Program-made: the position numbers and the translations under genes
The notes under the pieces: model-generated
Databases searched by the model: none
What the model was told of the DNA's origin: nothing
What the model saw: the letters and a program-made list of their open reading frames with translations, nothing else
In this document: piece after piece, positions 17,601 through 26,243 of the stretch
Position numbering within the stretch: the first letter of the stretch is position 1
Layout: the number at the start of each line of letters is the position of its first letter
Assembly (NCBI RefSeq): GCF_000968685.2
Contig: NZ_LAKD02000030.1
Coordinates: forward strand, 1-64,000
Reading direction: 5' to 3'
Length of the DNA stretch: 64,000 nt
DNA from: Streptomyces antioxidans
Lineage (GTDB): Bacteria > Actinomycetota > Actinomycetes > Streptomycetales > Streptomycetaceae

Positions 17601-18944
17601 AGTCGTCAGCTCCGTCTCGGTGGCCGGGGCGAGGACCGTGCGTGACAGGGCCACCGTCTCGCCGAGATGGCCGGTGGGAAGCCCAGCCTTCTCCGCGTGC
17701 GTCAGCAACTCCCTGTGTTCTGTGCCAAGTTCGGCCAGCCGACTCCCGAGGTGGTCGACCCCTTCGGCCAGCCGTTCCGCCGTGCTCTCCTCCGTGTCGT
17801 GGGCGTTGCGCAGGGTGGTGAACGCGGCCACGGCGGCGGTGTGCAGCGCCTCCACCGTGCCGCGGCGCTCCGACAGTTCGCGCAGGCTGCGGTAGGCGTG
17901 ACTAGCGTGCAGGGCGGCCAGGTCGGTCCGGGCGGCCTGTTCCTCGTCGCGCAGGGTCTCCAACCGGCCCTTTGACTCGTGCTCCTGCGTCCGCAGGTCG
18001 CTCGTCCGCTGTGCGGCGTCTCCGGCCGCCCGGCGCCGCTGTGCGAGGACGCCCAGCTCGTGGCTCACTCGCTGCGCGGAGGCGCGCAGGACGCCGGCCA
18101 GGTAGCCGCGGTAACTGGTGAGGAACGTGCGCAGTGCTGTGTCGGTGCGTTCCAGGCGGCCGAGTTCGTCTCGTACGGCGTCGAGGTCGTGGAGGTTGCG
18201 TGCCACCTGCTCGACCACGTCCTCGTCGAGCCCCGGCAGGGTCTCGCTGAGCAGGGAGGCCAAGCCCCCGTGCTCGATGCGGTCCCCGACCGTGGGGCGC
18301 CGCAGCCGGTGGAGGAGCTGGGTGAGGTTGCGGTAGCGCGTCGCGTCGGTGATGCCGAACAGGTCCCGGGCCACTCGGGAGCGGTGCCTGACCGCCCGCT
18401 CGGTCGTGTTGTCGGAGCCGACAATCTCCTTGAGCCGGTCGACCGGCAGCGGCTTTCCGCCCTCGACCAGGTGCAGGTCCTCACCGACCCGCAGGGAGGT
18501 GACGAAGAACGTCGGCAGCGCCTTCTGCGTCGACTTCGAGGCACGGATGGCGACACCGAGTGTCAGAAAACGGTGGCTGCCGTCGTCGGTCGTGCCCCGG
18601 AACTCCACCCACAGGTACCCGAGACGGTTGGTCTGCTCGAACCCGTCCAGCATCAGCCAGGCGAGAGTGGTGCGGCCGGTGCCGGTCGCGTCCAGTGCCC
18701 GGGAGTCGCCGTCCAGAAGATACGGGAGCAGCATCTCCAGGGCCTTGGACTTGCCCGCGCCGTTCTTGCCGCGCAGAAGCAGCCGTCCGTCGCCGAAGGA
18801 GAAGTCCTGAGTGTCGTACTGCCAGACGTTCTGGATGCCCGCCCGGTGCAGCCGGAAACGGGTGCCGGTGGTCGTCGCGGGGGCGGCGGTTGTCGCAGGG
18901 CCGGAACGCGGCAGCGGAACGAGGCCACGCGCGTCGGTGGTCAT
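14688..18944 (-). CDS. jetC: Wadjet type II JetC (SMC-like ATPase, TIGR02680 family)
   Basis: A 1418-residue SMC/MukB-like motor that loop-extrudes DNA in the Wadjet complex. The Walker A motif is GKNGAGKSK at about residues 59-67. Long helical, Glu/Arg-rich coiled-coil regions run from about 330 to 600 and 830 to 1200 around a hinge-like section. The C-terminal ATPase half has the ABC signature LSQGEQRVLSYL at about 1306 and Walker B LILLDDAFAKVD at about 1342. Length and layout match type II JetC. ATG 18944 overlaps jetB by ATGA. The four-gene overlap implies stoichiometric, coupled translation. Confidence 0.92.
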   Translation of the reverse strand: MTTDARGLVPLPRSGPATTAAPATTTGTRFRLHRAGIQNVWQYDTQDFSFGDGRLLLRGKNGAGKSKALEMLLPYLLDGDSRALDATGTGRTTLAWLMLDGFEQTNRLGYLWVEFRGTTDDGSHRFLTLGVAIRASKSTQKALPTFFVTSLRVGEDLHLVEGGKPLPVDRLKEIVGSDNTTERAVRHRSRVARDLFGITDATRYRNLTQLLHRLRRPTVGDRIEHGGLASLLSETLPGLDEDVVEQVARNLHDLDAVRDELGRLERTDTALRTFLTSYRGYLAGVLRASAQRVSHELGVLAQRRRAAGDAAQRTSDLRTQEHESKGRLETLRDEEQAARTDLAALHASHAYRSLRELSERRGTVEALHTAAVAAFTTLRNAHDTEESTAERLAEGVDHLGSRLAELGTEHRELLTHAEKAGLPTGHLGETVALSRTVLAPATETELTTPDGETRTVRHRSAARADTATTQEGLRSWQNQLEDAETVARNRARMVQEVTRLISRADAARAGAAQADAERERLEGEAEEAAGRLDVSRQKVAEESGTYARRVAEWAAHTRAALGPDCPPLDAVHSTVGHETSADAPFADRTLPPDIDSQAWRTAQAALEPYGEELTGRRDALALSVGRLDEELGRLTEQKRDWEQRTDPEPSAPHHRVAERTPGSGAPFYRLVDFADDLAPADRASLEGALEASGILDAWVSADGVLLDPRTRDTLLQPGPVLSDGPTLASALRPAPEPECGVTSARVERLLASIALTPAAHNSAHNAVYHDGSWRLGVLSGRHDKGDTEYVGAAVRAGTRRRILAELEERITQTEQRLADVREELAVTDAMRRALTLAERDFPRAQNLANAWSRTESAERTLRDLTTMATRAARQAEEARALAVSARAEADATATAHDLPSDPDALDRIRTALAALFSGVGHLRRAVGGTGERLGANQTDAERYERAREDRLAAEESYRVHLTGLRTAEQDLRTREEAIRSSEEEILTREQETKLRIANAVRALPGAQRALDDLHDLRVRAEEDEKRLRGTLADQETAVIDTGSALRGALGRPEVVLGAGLDRSSLPEYVSDDPSVDVRSRLRALRALAGAVEQALGRPKGEVSDSTLLNRHTDLRDQLAGGFDAQLEERDGIKVCRLVDDHGSHDVAAVGERIAVQAAEARGRLTEREREVFQRFLTGELGDHLSAQVITAANLVAALNDTLRTVRTSHGLGVELLWKLDADVDADVRAAVDLLRSPSSLRTREETEQLREVLQRRIEDARRADPSAGYAAHLRTALDYRDWFRFHTFVVEDAAPGRRRKLTGRTGLSQGEQRVLSYLVLFAAAAAHFTSLAESAPHAPRLILLDDAFAKVDEPTHGRLGRILVDLDLDFVLTSERLMGNWPEVPSLHIYECLRDPHVRGVATLHYTWNGRHRRLVSV

Positions 18945-20266
18945 AGCGGCAACTCCTCTTGCACGTCGGTTCCTTGGCACGCTGTCGCAGCGGGGCGCAC
19001 GGTCACGAGGGTGGCGTAGCGCGCCGCTGCGGCCAGCAGCACCCAGCCGTCGCCGCTGGGCCGTGCGCCATGGACATCGGTCACCGTGCGTCCTTCCGAC
19101 ACATCTTCGACGTACCCCTCCGGCAGCCCTTCGCCCTCGGCGCGCAGCCGTCCGGCGTGGGCCATCAGCCGCATACGGACCAGCATGTCCAGCACGGCCT
19201 CCCGCAGGGCGGGGAGGTCCTCCAGGTAGCCGCGCTGCCAGTTGCTGCGCTGCCCGTACTCGGCGATGAGCCCGGCGAGCACCTCGTCCACCAGGCCGTC
19301 CTGGACAGCCACCCCGATGACGAGCGTTCCGCCGGTCGCCGGATGCCCCGGTTCCTGGGGCCGAAGCCGCTCCACGAGCCGTTCCACCAGCAGTAGCGCG
19401 GCCTGTGCGACTGTCCCGGTGCCCGGCAGGTGCAGATCCGTCAGCTCCTCCTCGGGGTCCACCAGCGCTACGCCTTCGGCGCGGATCTCCATCTCCAGGC
19501 CCAGGAGTTCGGAGAAAGCCTGACCTTCCCGGCGCTGCCGGGTGCGCAGCCAGTCGCGCTCGGCGTCGGTCAGCTCGTCGAGGTGGACGACAGGTGTCTC
19601 GACAAGCATTCGGCGCACATAGGTACGCGGCCCGCTGAACCCCGGGTCCGCTGCCCGTCGGACCAGGTCGGCGCCGTCCCGGGCCGGTGCGAGCGGGCCG
19701 GCGACGACCACGCGCGCCAGCTCCCGGTCCACCGTGATCAGGGCCTCCCCGCCCGCCTCCTGCGCGATCGCGGTCACCTGGCCCTCGGTCTCGATGAGGA
19801 CGCCCCACTCGACGAGCTGGCGCAGAGCCGCTACCAGGGTTCGCTTCCCGGCCGCCCGGCCCGTCTCCTCCAGCTCGATCCCCGCGTCGGCGGCAGCCGC
19901 CCTGATGTCGGTGACCAGGTGCGACAGCAGCATCTGCTCGGGGGCGGTCACCAGCACGGAGAGGGCCAGCGCGAGGCAGGCGTACGTGTGCGGGGTGAAG
20001 GGCGTGCCGGTGGAGCGCTCCAGCCGGTGTCCCGATCCCGCCCCCAGCCCCGCCTTGAACAGCCGGGCGAAGGAGCTGTCGACCAGCAGGCGGTAGCCGA
20101 GCACCTGCTGGAACCGTTTGCCCAGCCAGTCGGCGTGCCTGCGGATCAGAGGGAAGAGGTCGGCATGCGGGCCGTCGGCCGCGACTAGGGGATGGGCGAG
20201 CAGCAGCCGGGCGGCGGTTCGACGCTCGGCTGCCAGGGCTACGTCGTGAGTGGAGGGAAGGGTCAT
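18941..20266 (-). CDS. jetB: Wadjet type II JetB (DUF2398, TIGR02678 family)
   Basis: A 441-residue protein corresponding to the kite-like (MukE-type) subunit that bridges JetA and JetC. TIGR02678 features include the N-terminal RRTAARLLLAHPLVAADGPH, ADWLGKRFQQVLGYRLLVD, and winged-helix segments such as LRQLVEWGVLIETEGQVTAI. ATG 20266 overlaps the jetA stop (ATGA, 20263-20266) and the stop overlaps jetC. No catalytic function is expected; it is structural and regulatory. Confidence 0.9.
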   Translation of the reverse strand: MTLPSTHDVALAAERRTAARLLLAHPLVAADGPHADLFPLIRRHADWLGKRFQQVLGYRLLVDSSFARLFKAGLGAGSGHRLERSTGTPFTPHTYACLALALSVLVTAPEQMLLSHLVTDIRAAAADAGIELEETGRAAGKRTLVAALRQLVEWGVLIETEGQVTAIAQEAGGEALITVDRELARVVVAGPLAPARDGADLVRRAADPGFSGPRTYVRRMLVETPVVHLDELTDAERDWLRTRQRREGQAFSELLGLEMEIRAEGVALVDPEEELTDLHLPGTGTVAQAALLLVERLVERLRPQEPGHPATGGTLVIGVAVQDGLVDEVLAGLIAEYGQRSNWQRGYLEDLPALREAVLDMLVRMRLMAHAGRLRAEGEGLPEGYVEDVSEGRTVTDVHGARPSGDGWVLLAAAARYATLVTVRPAATACQGTDVQEELPL

Positions 20267-21891
20267 GACACGCTCACCTCCGCCTCCGCTTCACCATCGG
20301 CCGCCGCCGAGGTACGACCGATTTTCAACTCCAAGTCGTCCAGCAGCAGGTCGCCGTCTGCCGAGTCCAGCACCGTCCGGGTGCCCTCCGTCCGGCGCAC
20401 GGTGAGCCGGATACCCAGTTCAGCGTCCTCGCTGCTCGCCGAGTCCAGGTCGAACCCCGCTGTCCCCTCCCCGTCCGCGCCGGCGCGCCTCCTGAGCTGA
20501 GCGTTTCCCAGTGCCGTCGCCAGCAGCTCCAGGAGCAGCCCGAGCGCAGCCGAGGTGAGTCGTACGTCGGCGAACCGACCCGATGCGCTGCGCAGTTCGT
20601 CCGCTGCCGCTGCCCTGGCCGTCGCCCGCTGCCGGGCGGCCTCCCGCAGCCGCTCCTTCTGCGCGGAGTGGTCCTCCACCGCGGAGGCCCGGCCCCGCTG
20701 CGCGCGGCTGCCCCTCTCCCGCAGGGCCACCGGCACCTCGACCACCGGACCGGTCCACCAGCTCGTGTAGGCGGGTACCACCTGGTCGGTGGCCGGGGGT
20801 ATGCCCAGATGGCGGGCGCCGTACAGTCCGAAGGCGGCGACGGCGATGTCGTGTGCGTCCTGCGGTGCCGCTTCGTCGAACCAGCGGGCCAGCCGCAGCA
20901 GATCCTTGCGCCGGGACATCTCCCCGGTGGCCGACCGCAGCATCCGCTTGGCGTTGGCGAGCAGCGACTGCAACGCTCGCAGGGTGGCGTCCCGCAACTG
21001 CTCGACCTGGCTGCCCTGACCGTCGGTGTCTCTGAACCAGCCGCGCAGGCCCTCCCAGTCCGCGAGCTCGCGTCCCCGGCTGCGCTGCACCCGGACCTCC
21101 AGGCGGCCTTCGCCCTGCGCCGACAGCCCGGTGAGCCCCTGGGCGTGGGCGTCCAGCCGGTCCAGCAGAGCCGGGATGTGCGGCCACAGGGTGTCCAGCG
21201 CCGCCGAGATCCGGGGCGCGCGGAACGCCACGTCCTCGGTGATCGCCTCGACGTAGTCCAGGAGCAGTTCCTTGAAGCCCTGGTACTCGGCGCTGTCCAG
21301 GTCGTAGCGGGACAGCACCTGGCCGAGGTAGGCGTAGAAGTCGCGTATGGAGTCCGCGAACTCGCTGAACTGCACGAACAGCGTGCTGATCCGCTCCAGC
21401 CCGTCCTGCGGCTCGATGCCGCCCGGCGCGGTCACGAGGTCGGCCAGCTCCCGCAGGCCGCGCTCGACCATGGCCAGCAGTTCGCTGCTCACCTCGCGGG
21501 CGGCGTCGGCCTTGGCCAGGACCCCGTCGGCGTCCCGCTGGATGCGTTCGCCTAGTTTCGACAGCTGGTAGCGCGAGCGGGAACGCTGGTACTCGCTGAT
21601 GCTGGACGCCTTCACGGTGTGGCTGCTGCGCAGCAGGTTTCCCCAGGTCACCAGCTGTTCCAGCCGGACTGTGAGAGTGTCGGCGTCGAGCCCCGCGGCG
21701 GAACCACCGCTCTGGCGTAGCTTCGCCATGATGTCCGGGACGGCCAGATCCGCCAGCAGCGTTCCGCAGAAGACCCGCATGATCGCGACATGCTCCAGCC
21801 GCTCGGGCGCGCTGAGGTAGGTATACGCATTCAGTCGCCGCCACGCCTCCTCGTCGGCGTCCTGACCTGCACCGGATGCTGATGCTCCCAT
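20263..21891 (-). CDS. jetA: Wadjet type II JetA (DUF2397, TIGR02677 family)
   Basis: A 542-residue kleisin-like subunit (MukF analogue) of the Wadjet complex. Recognisable parts are the N-terminal wHTH RLNAYTYLSAPERLEHVAIMRVF, the segment RYQLSKLGERIQRDAD, and long helices ending in a beta-rich C-terminus with RLTVRRTEGTRTVLDSADGDLLLDDLELKI. ATG 21891 was chosen because the family sequence begins there, although the frame is open for a further 210 codons upstream that look non-coding. It is the first gene of the operon; the promoter must lie within 21892-22150. Confidence 0.88.
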   Translation of the reverse strand: MGASASGAGQDADEEAWRRLNAYTYLSAPERLEHVAIMRVFCGTLLADLAVPDIMAKLRQSGGSAAGLDADTLTVRLEQLVTWGNLLRSSHTVKASSISEYQRSRSRYQLSKLGERIQRDADGVLAKADAAREVSSELLAMVERGLRELADLVTAPGGIEPQDGLERISTLFVQFSEFADSIRDFYAYLGQVLSRYDLDSAEYQGFKELLLDYVEAITEDVAFRAPRISAALDTLWPHIPALLDRLDAHAQGLTGLSAQGEGRLEVRVQRSRGRELADWEGLRGWFRDTDGQGSQVEQLRDATLRALQSLLANAKRMLRSATGEMSRRKDLLRLARWFDEAAPQDAHDIAVAAFGLYGARHLGIPPATDQVVPAYTSWWTGPVVEVPVALRERGSRAQRGRASAVEDHSAQKERLREAARQRATARAAAADELRSASGRFADVRLTSAALGLLLELLATALGNAQLRRRAGADGEGTAGFDLDSASSEDAELGIRLTVRRTEGTRTVLDSADGDLLLDDLELKIGRTSAAADGEAEAEVSVS

Positions 21892-22504
21892 GCCCGTGAG
21901 GTTACGCGGCGCATACGGGCGCCGCCGGTGGGTGGCCGAAATTGCCACGGACGTGTGCCGGCCCGTAGCGATTCCCGTAGTGACTCCTGCGAGCGCGTTG
22001 AACACCCGCCGGGAAGACCTTGGCGAGTGGGAGCACCTCTCCTCGACAAACTCGTCGCGGGCCCGGACAGCATCTATCTGGCCGAGCCCGACCGCGCTGC
22101 GAGTATGTCGACAGCTATGGCAGCAGCGAGCCCCGGCAGGGCGTTGCTTGAAGCTGCTGCTCGACGAGAACGAGCCCCGCCCCATGGCTGAGATCGTGCG
22201 CATCAGCACGGCTGCCTGGTGGGCCTGGGCACGGGGATTGCCACCGTCTGCGCGGCTCTTCCCCACGCCCTGTCCGAACTCGAAGCAGCCGACGGCCAAC
22301 GCCTCGTCTCCCTGACATCGATCGACCCGACGCGGGAGAAGCGTCTTCAGATCACGGGCCCGGACGCCGCCCCGCCGAAGCACTGGCCGGGGCGTGATTC
22401 GGCCGCCAGGCCCTGACACCTCGGTACACGAGGGCTCCCGGCCGCCAACCCATGGCAAGCGAGGCCGGGACACGACCCGGTGTAGCTGACTGCGCTTCGT
22501 CTCA
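21892..22504. other. Intergenic, with possible coding remnant
   Basis: No intact gene is apparent. On the + strand, LKLLLDENEPRPMAEIV (about 22150-22200), and in another frame GIATVCAALPHALSELEAAD then DGQRLVSLTSIDPTREKRLQ up to a stop near 22414, look like pieces of one small protein broken by a frameshift; the first piece recalls PIN-like/DUF5615 toxins. The jetA promoter is expected near 21900-22100. Confidence 0.35.
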
Positions 22505-23257
22505 TCAGGGCTCACTGCCAAGCTCTTCCTGGAGCTCGGCGATGCGCCGTTGGATTGCCGCCGCGTTCTTCCGCTGACGGGTCAGCTTCGCTTCGGCGGC
22601 CGCCAGTTCCCGGGCGAGCCGCTCTCGATCAGCTGCCGCCCGCTCACGGATAGTCTCGTCGTCGCGGTACGCGGGCCCTACCCGCTCACTGCTCACTACC
22701 CCGCGACGCTCTCCGCATTCCGGGCAGTCGACGACGCGGGCGGAAACGTGGCTGTGCTCGCGATGCTGAATGTGGGGCACCACATGGTCGCAACGGAGAG
22801 TGAGGTCCCAAGTATCGAGGTCCTTCTTGCGCTCCTCCCGTGAGGGCCAGGAAGCGAACAGCCTGGCGAGCTTCTCCAGCTGCTTCGGGCCCATCGGCGG
22901 TGGTGGGCAACAGAAGCTGCAATGCGTCACCCGAGAACCGCTGATGCCCCACCGACCACCCCGGCAGTCGGCGTGCCGCTCGCGGAACCTCCGGTCGGCT
23001 TCCTCGTACTCACGCTTCTCCGACTCGGACAACTTCATGAGGGGATACCAGTCCCCCAGCCCGTCTTGCATGGGCTCTCCGCAGCCCCGACAGGGCTCAC
23101 CGGCCACGAAGTCCGCCCAGCTGAGACGCGTACCTTCTCGCTTCCACCGCTCATCCTGCTCACGACGCCGCCGGTCATCCGCTTCGGCATCGAGGGCTGA
23201 GCGCAGAGCACGCTTGGCCGCTCGTTGGCGCTTCTGCTCCTCCGTGAGCTTTGCCAT
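22505..23257 (-). CDS. Conserved zinc-ribbon-like hypothetical protein
   Basis: A 250-residue, highly charged protein. Cys pairs suggest two or more zinc sites: CRGCGEP at about residue 58, THCSFCCPPP at about 115, LRCDHVVPHIQHREH with several His, and VDCPECGERRG at about 183. The ends are coiled-coil, Arg/Glu/Lys-rich (EEQKRQRAAKRALRSALDAE and a C-terminal ELAAAEAKLTRQRKN helix). I do not recognise the family. A nucleic-acid-binding role is plausible but inferred only from composition. ATG 23257 is supported by GGAGGG 10 bases upstream. It is separated from jetABCD by 600 bases and is probably independent. Confidence 0.6.
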   Translation of the reverse strand: MAKLTEEQKRQRAAKRALRSALDAEADDRRRREQDERWKREGTRLSWADFVAGEPCRGCGEPMQDGLGDWYPLMKLSESEKREYEEADRRFRERHADCRGGRWGISGSRVTHCSFCCPPPPMGPKQLEKLARLFASWPSREERKKDLDTWDLTLRCDHVVPHIQHREHSHVSARVVDCPECGERRGVVSSERVGPAYRDDETIRERAAADRERLARELAAAEAKLTRQRKNAAAIQRRIAELQEELGSEP

Positions 23258-23784
23258 GGGCTTCACCCTCCGCTGCACCGGGTTCTCGTGTACGACCGCG
23301 GAATCCATGCTGGCGTGGCCGCCCCGAGTGTCGGCGGCCCGTGTGCCGGATGATGACTTTTGACCGGAGTTGGATGGCAATCGGCCTTCAGGCGACTGAT
23401 GTCCTCTGGTGCAGGCGGTCAGATGTTGCTGTTTTGAGACGCTGTCAGTGAGTCCCTATCGGGTCGTCGGCAAGACTGCCCCTCCGCTGAGCCTCGCCGA
23501 GTCGGCCCGATGCTCCGCAGAGCGCATGGACAACAGGACACGCGGCGCAAGGGCCAATCTTGCCAGCCCGTGACCTGCCCCGAACCGGGACTTGCAGGGC
23601 GTCTGTGACTCAGCGCTACGACTGGTCACGCATCTAGGCGTAGGCGTCACGGGAAGTGATACCCCTGGTTGTTTCAGCACCTGGCTGGTTCGCGGGGCCC
23701 TGGCCGAGTTCCGCCCTACCTGGGGATCGCCCGGTCTGATGCCATGGAGGAAGCGCAGATTGGGACACCATCGTTGGGGGCGAT
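23258..23784. other. Gene-free stretch before the Qat-like pair
   Basis: I see no convincing gene or hairpin. It must hold the divergent promoters for the genes starting at 23257 (minus) and 23785 (plus). G+C is somewhat lower than in the flanks. Confidence 0.4.
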
Positions 23785-24573
23785 GTGGGGACATCCACGC
23801 GATGGAAGGGACCGAGCGGCGATCGGTGGAGCTCTGCCGGGAGGCGGCTGGCGCGCTGGCGGGAGGACTCACGAAACGCGGATCTGCGGCTGGAGGAGAT
23901 CGCTGGGGACCACCTGAGCGCCCTGCATGAGACGCTCCGTGCCGATCGATCGGCTTTCGGGTTGTACGACACGGCCTGTGCGGCCGGTGAACGGCTCGCC
24001 GGGGCCCTGGGGTCGCTGGCCGCCGAGGGCGCGGAGTCGGAGGACGCGCTCGTCGCACGTCTCGTCTCGGAGGTCGGTGGGGACGGCGGCACACTCGCCG
24101 ACGCCGCGGTGCGCAGGGGGATGGCCGCGGCGGTCCGCGATGTCCGGGCCATGCATCCCGAGATGGACGACGCCATGAACGGGGGTGGCGCGGGCGGCGG
24201 CTTTGCCTGGGACATCCTGTGCGATCTCTACCAGGTGTTCTTCGCCGACATGGTGGGGGAGTTCCTCCGGTCCGCTGTTGCCGAGCACGTCAACCTGGCA
24301 GTGCCGGTGCTCATCGCGACCGATCCGGAAGGCAGGATCGCCGACTGGGTCGCGGAGAAGGTGGTGGACCTGGCGCCGAACCCCTGCGAGGAGTCCGCCG
24401 AAGCGACGGACCTCGCACAAGCCGTGGACACTGCGCAATCGGTGGTGGGCGCTGCGCAGGATCCCTCGACCGCGCTGCCCAAGATTGCCGAGTCGCTGGT
24501 ACCGCAGGCGGTCGGCAAGATACTCGGCCTGATCACTGAGGAGACCACCGGAGAAGAGGGAGCGGCGGCATGA
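23785..24573 (+). CDS. QatB-like protein with N-terminal MGTS
   Basis: A 262-residue protein starting at GTG 23785. The N-terminus MGTSTRWKGPSGDRW resembles the MGTSxxxGGPxG opening I associate with QatB of the Qat anti-phage system; the residue after the initiator is glycine. The remainder is helical, Ala/Glu-rich, with a Gly-rich turn GGGAGGGF at about residue 133 followed by AWDILCDLYQVFFADMVGEFL, and an acidic C-terminus (EETTGEEGAAA). The stop overlaps the QueC-like gene by ATGA, the same gene order as QatB-QatC. I infer that this is the substrate/effector partner of the QueC-like enzyme. No QatA ATPase or QatD TatD nuclease is adjacent. Confidence 0.6.
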   Translation: MGTSTRWKGPSGDRWSSAGRRLARWREDSRNADLRLEEIAGDHLSALHETLRADRSAFGLYDTACAAGERLAGALGSLAAEGAESEDALVARLVSEVGGDGGTLADAAVRRGMAAAVRDVRAMHPEMDDAMNGGGAGGGFAWDILCDLYQVFFADMVGEFLRSAVAEHVNLAVPVLIATDPEGRIADWVAEKVVDLAPNPCEESAEATDLAQAVDTAQSVVGAAQDPSTALPKIAESLVPQAVGKILGLITEETTGEEGAAA

Positions 24574-25907
24574 CCGGTTCCGACCATTTCCTGTGGTGGC
24601 GCGGTCACCGCGGGGATCGGCCTCGCGATGACCGCTGGACGGAGATCGGCAAGGAAGCCTTCCAAGAAAAGGAGCGCCGCATCACCGGCCGACACCACCT
24701 GCCCGGTCCGGTCTCCGACTGGGCCGAGGATCTGTTCCGCGTCGCCAGGGCCGCGTTCATCGCGGACAAGTACGTACGCCGGACCGGAGAAGGGGACCGG
24801 TGGACCCGCCGCATCAGCCTCGCCGTACCCGTCACGGAACACGAGCGGTGGGAAAGCGCAGCTGTCCGTACCCACCTCACCGCGCTCCTCCAAGTCCTCA
24901 CCGGGGACCTATGGAATGTGGACTTCCGGCCCCTCACCGGTCACTACGTCGAGGACGCGCTCGTCTCTCCGGACGAGCCGCGTGCCTCGGAAGTCGCATT
25001 GTTCTCCGGCGGACTGGATTCCCTCAGCTGGGCCGCCACCCGTTCGGGCGCCGACGACTCCGGCCCGCTGCTGCTCGTGATGTTCCGCGAGATCGGCCTG
25101 CTGCGTCTCCAGCAGCGGGTGTACAAGGCCGTCGAACGGCTGGTCAGAGCACGGCCGGTGCTGCTGTTGCCGATGAGCCAGACCCCGGCGGGCGACGGCT
25201 CGGGGGCACGGCTGGAGACGTCCTCCCGCACACGTGGTCTGCTGTACGCGGCGGGCGCGATCCGCGCTGCCACCGCGCACGGGGTGGGCACCGTCCACAT
25301 CCCCGAGAACGGCCAGCTCGCCCTCAATCCGCCTCTGACACCAGCGCGTTCGGCCGCTTGTTCCACGCGTTCCGTGCACCCGCGGACGCTGGGCAGTCTG
25401 AACGCCTTGTTGACTGCCGTGAGTGACACGGAGAGAACAGTGCAGGTGGTCAACCCCTTGGCACAGCTCACGAAAGGCGAGGTGTGCAAGGCCGGACGTG
25501 ACGCGGGGCTCACCCTGTCCGACCTGGAGTCCACCCTGAGCTGCGGCAAGCCTCCAACCCGCCGAAGCGGCGGCCCTCCTATCGCCAACTGCGGCGTTTG
25601 CTTCCCGTGTCTCGTGCGCCGCTCCGGGCTACTCCACGCCAACGGCAGCGACGGCACCCGGTACGAGGCATTGCCGTGGGCGGGCGGCCTACCGCTTGAC
25701 CGGGGCGTCGACTGGCGCGCATTGCAGCGGTGGCTGCTCGGCCCGTACACCCTTACGGATGTCTTCACCGATACCCCGCTGCCGCCGGACACGGACCCAG
25801 CGGTGGCGTTCGATTTGATCAGGCGCGGGCGGGAAGAGCTGGCCCGGCTGCTTCAGATCGCGGATGCGACGGAGGCAGCTGGCGCGGCGCAGGTGAGATC
25901 CGGCTAG
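24570..25907 (+). CDS. QatC-like QueC-family enzyme
   Basis: A 445-residue PP-loop enzyme related to QueC (7-cyano-7-deazaguanine synthase). The ATP-pyrophosphatase loop is intact as LFSGGLDSLSW (SGGLDS at residues 146-151). The zinc site has C325, C341, C344 and C347 (CGVCFPC). It is about twice the length of housekeeping QueC, with about 140 extra N-terminal residues (including HFLWWRG, VSDWAEDLFRVA and ERWESAAVRTHL) as in defence-associated QatC proteins. Such enzymes are reported to act on protein partners rather than on free preQ0 synthesis; here the coupled QatB-like gene is the obvious partner. No queD/queE/queF are nearby, arguing against queuosine metabolism. Confidence 0.72.
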   Translation: MTGSDHFLWWRGHRGDRPRDDRWTEIGKEAFQEKERRITGRHHLPGPVSDWAEDLFRVARAAFIADKYVRRTGEGDRWTRRISLAVPVTEHERWESAAVRTHLTALLQVLTGDLWNVDFRPLTGHYVEDALVSPDEPRASEVALFSGGLDSLSWAATRSGADDSGPLLLVMFREIGLLRLQQRVYKAVERLVRARPVLLLPMSQTPAGDGSGARLETSSRTRGLLYAAGAIRAATAHGVGTVHIPENGQLALNPPLTPARSAACSTRSVHPRTLGSLNALLTAVSDTERTVQVVNPLAQLTKGEVCKAGRDAGLTLSDLESTLSCGKPPTRRSGGPPIANCGVCFPCLVRRSGLLHANGSDGTRYEALPWAGGLPLDRGVDWRALQRWLLGPYTLTDVFTDTPLPPDTDPAVAFDLIRRGREELARLLQIADATEAAGAAQVRSG

Positions 25908-26065
25908 CACCAGGCCGCCTTGGTGGTCATGGGGCGGCATCGTCGAGGTGTCCTGGACGCAGTACCTGCGCAGAGCGCCGACTGATCTGGGTCAAGGCCC
26001 TTTCGCCTACCCATTCGGATCGTGAGTCGAAGGCCTGGACACACCGCCTCACCGACTCGTGGCTG

Positions 26066-26142
26066 AATCCCAAACGACGTGCACTCGACGAAAGTGCTTG
26101 AACTCTCGACGCAAGTCCAAAGAAATCCCAAACGGCGTGCAC
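26066..26142. repeat. Direct 19-bp repeat in the 25.9-26.2 kb gap
   Basis: AATCCCAAACGACGTGCAC (26066-26084) recurs at 26124-26142 with one difference, 58 bases apart, in a 336-base gap with no clear gene. The spacing puts both copies on a similar DNA face. They precede the small-membrane-protein/methylase operon and could be a tandem operator; the alternative is an insertion footprint. Confidence 0.45.
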
Positions 26143-26243
26143 CCAGTGGCGTGTGGCCTACATCTTCTACTGTCCTTCCTGAAGCCAGGGATCACCGGCT
26201 CACTCGTCCACTGGGAGATCCCCCGACCTCAGGAAGGAAACCC

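Noticed and set aside
25927..26142. Minus-strand frame reading GFSHESVRRCVQAFDSRSEW
   Set aside because: It looks faintly like a transposase or HTH tail but is too short, lacks a ribosome site and is not recognisable.
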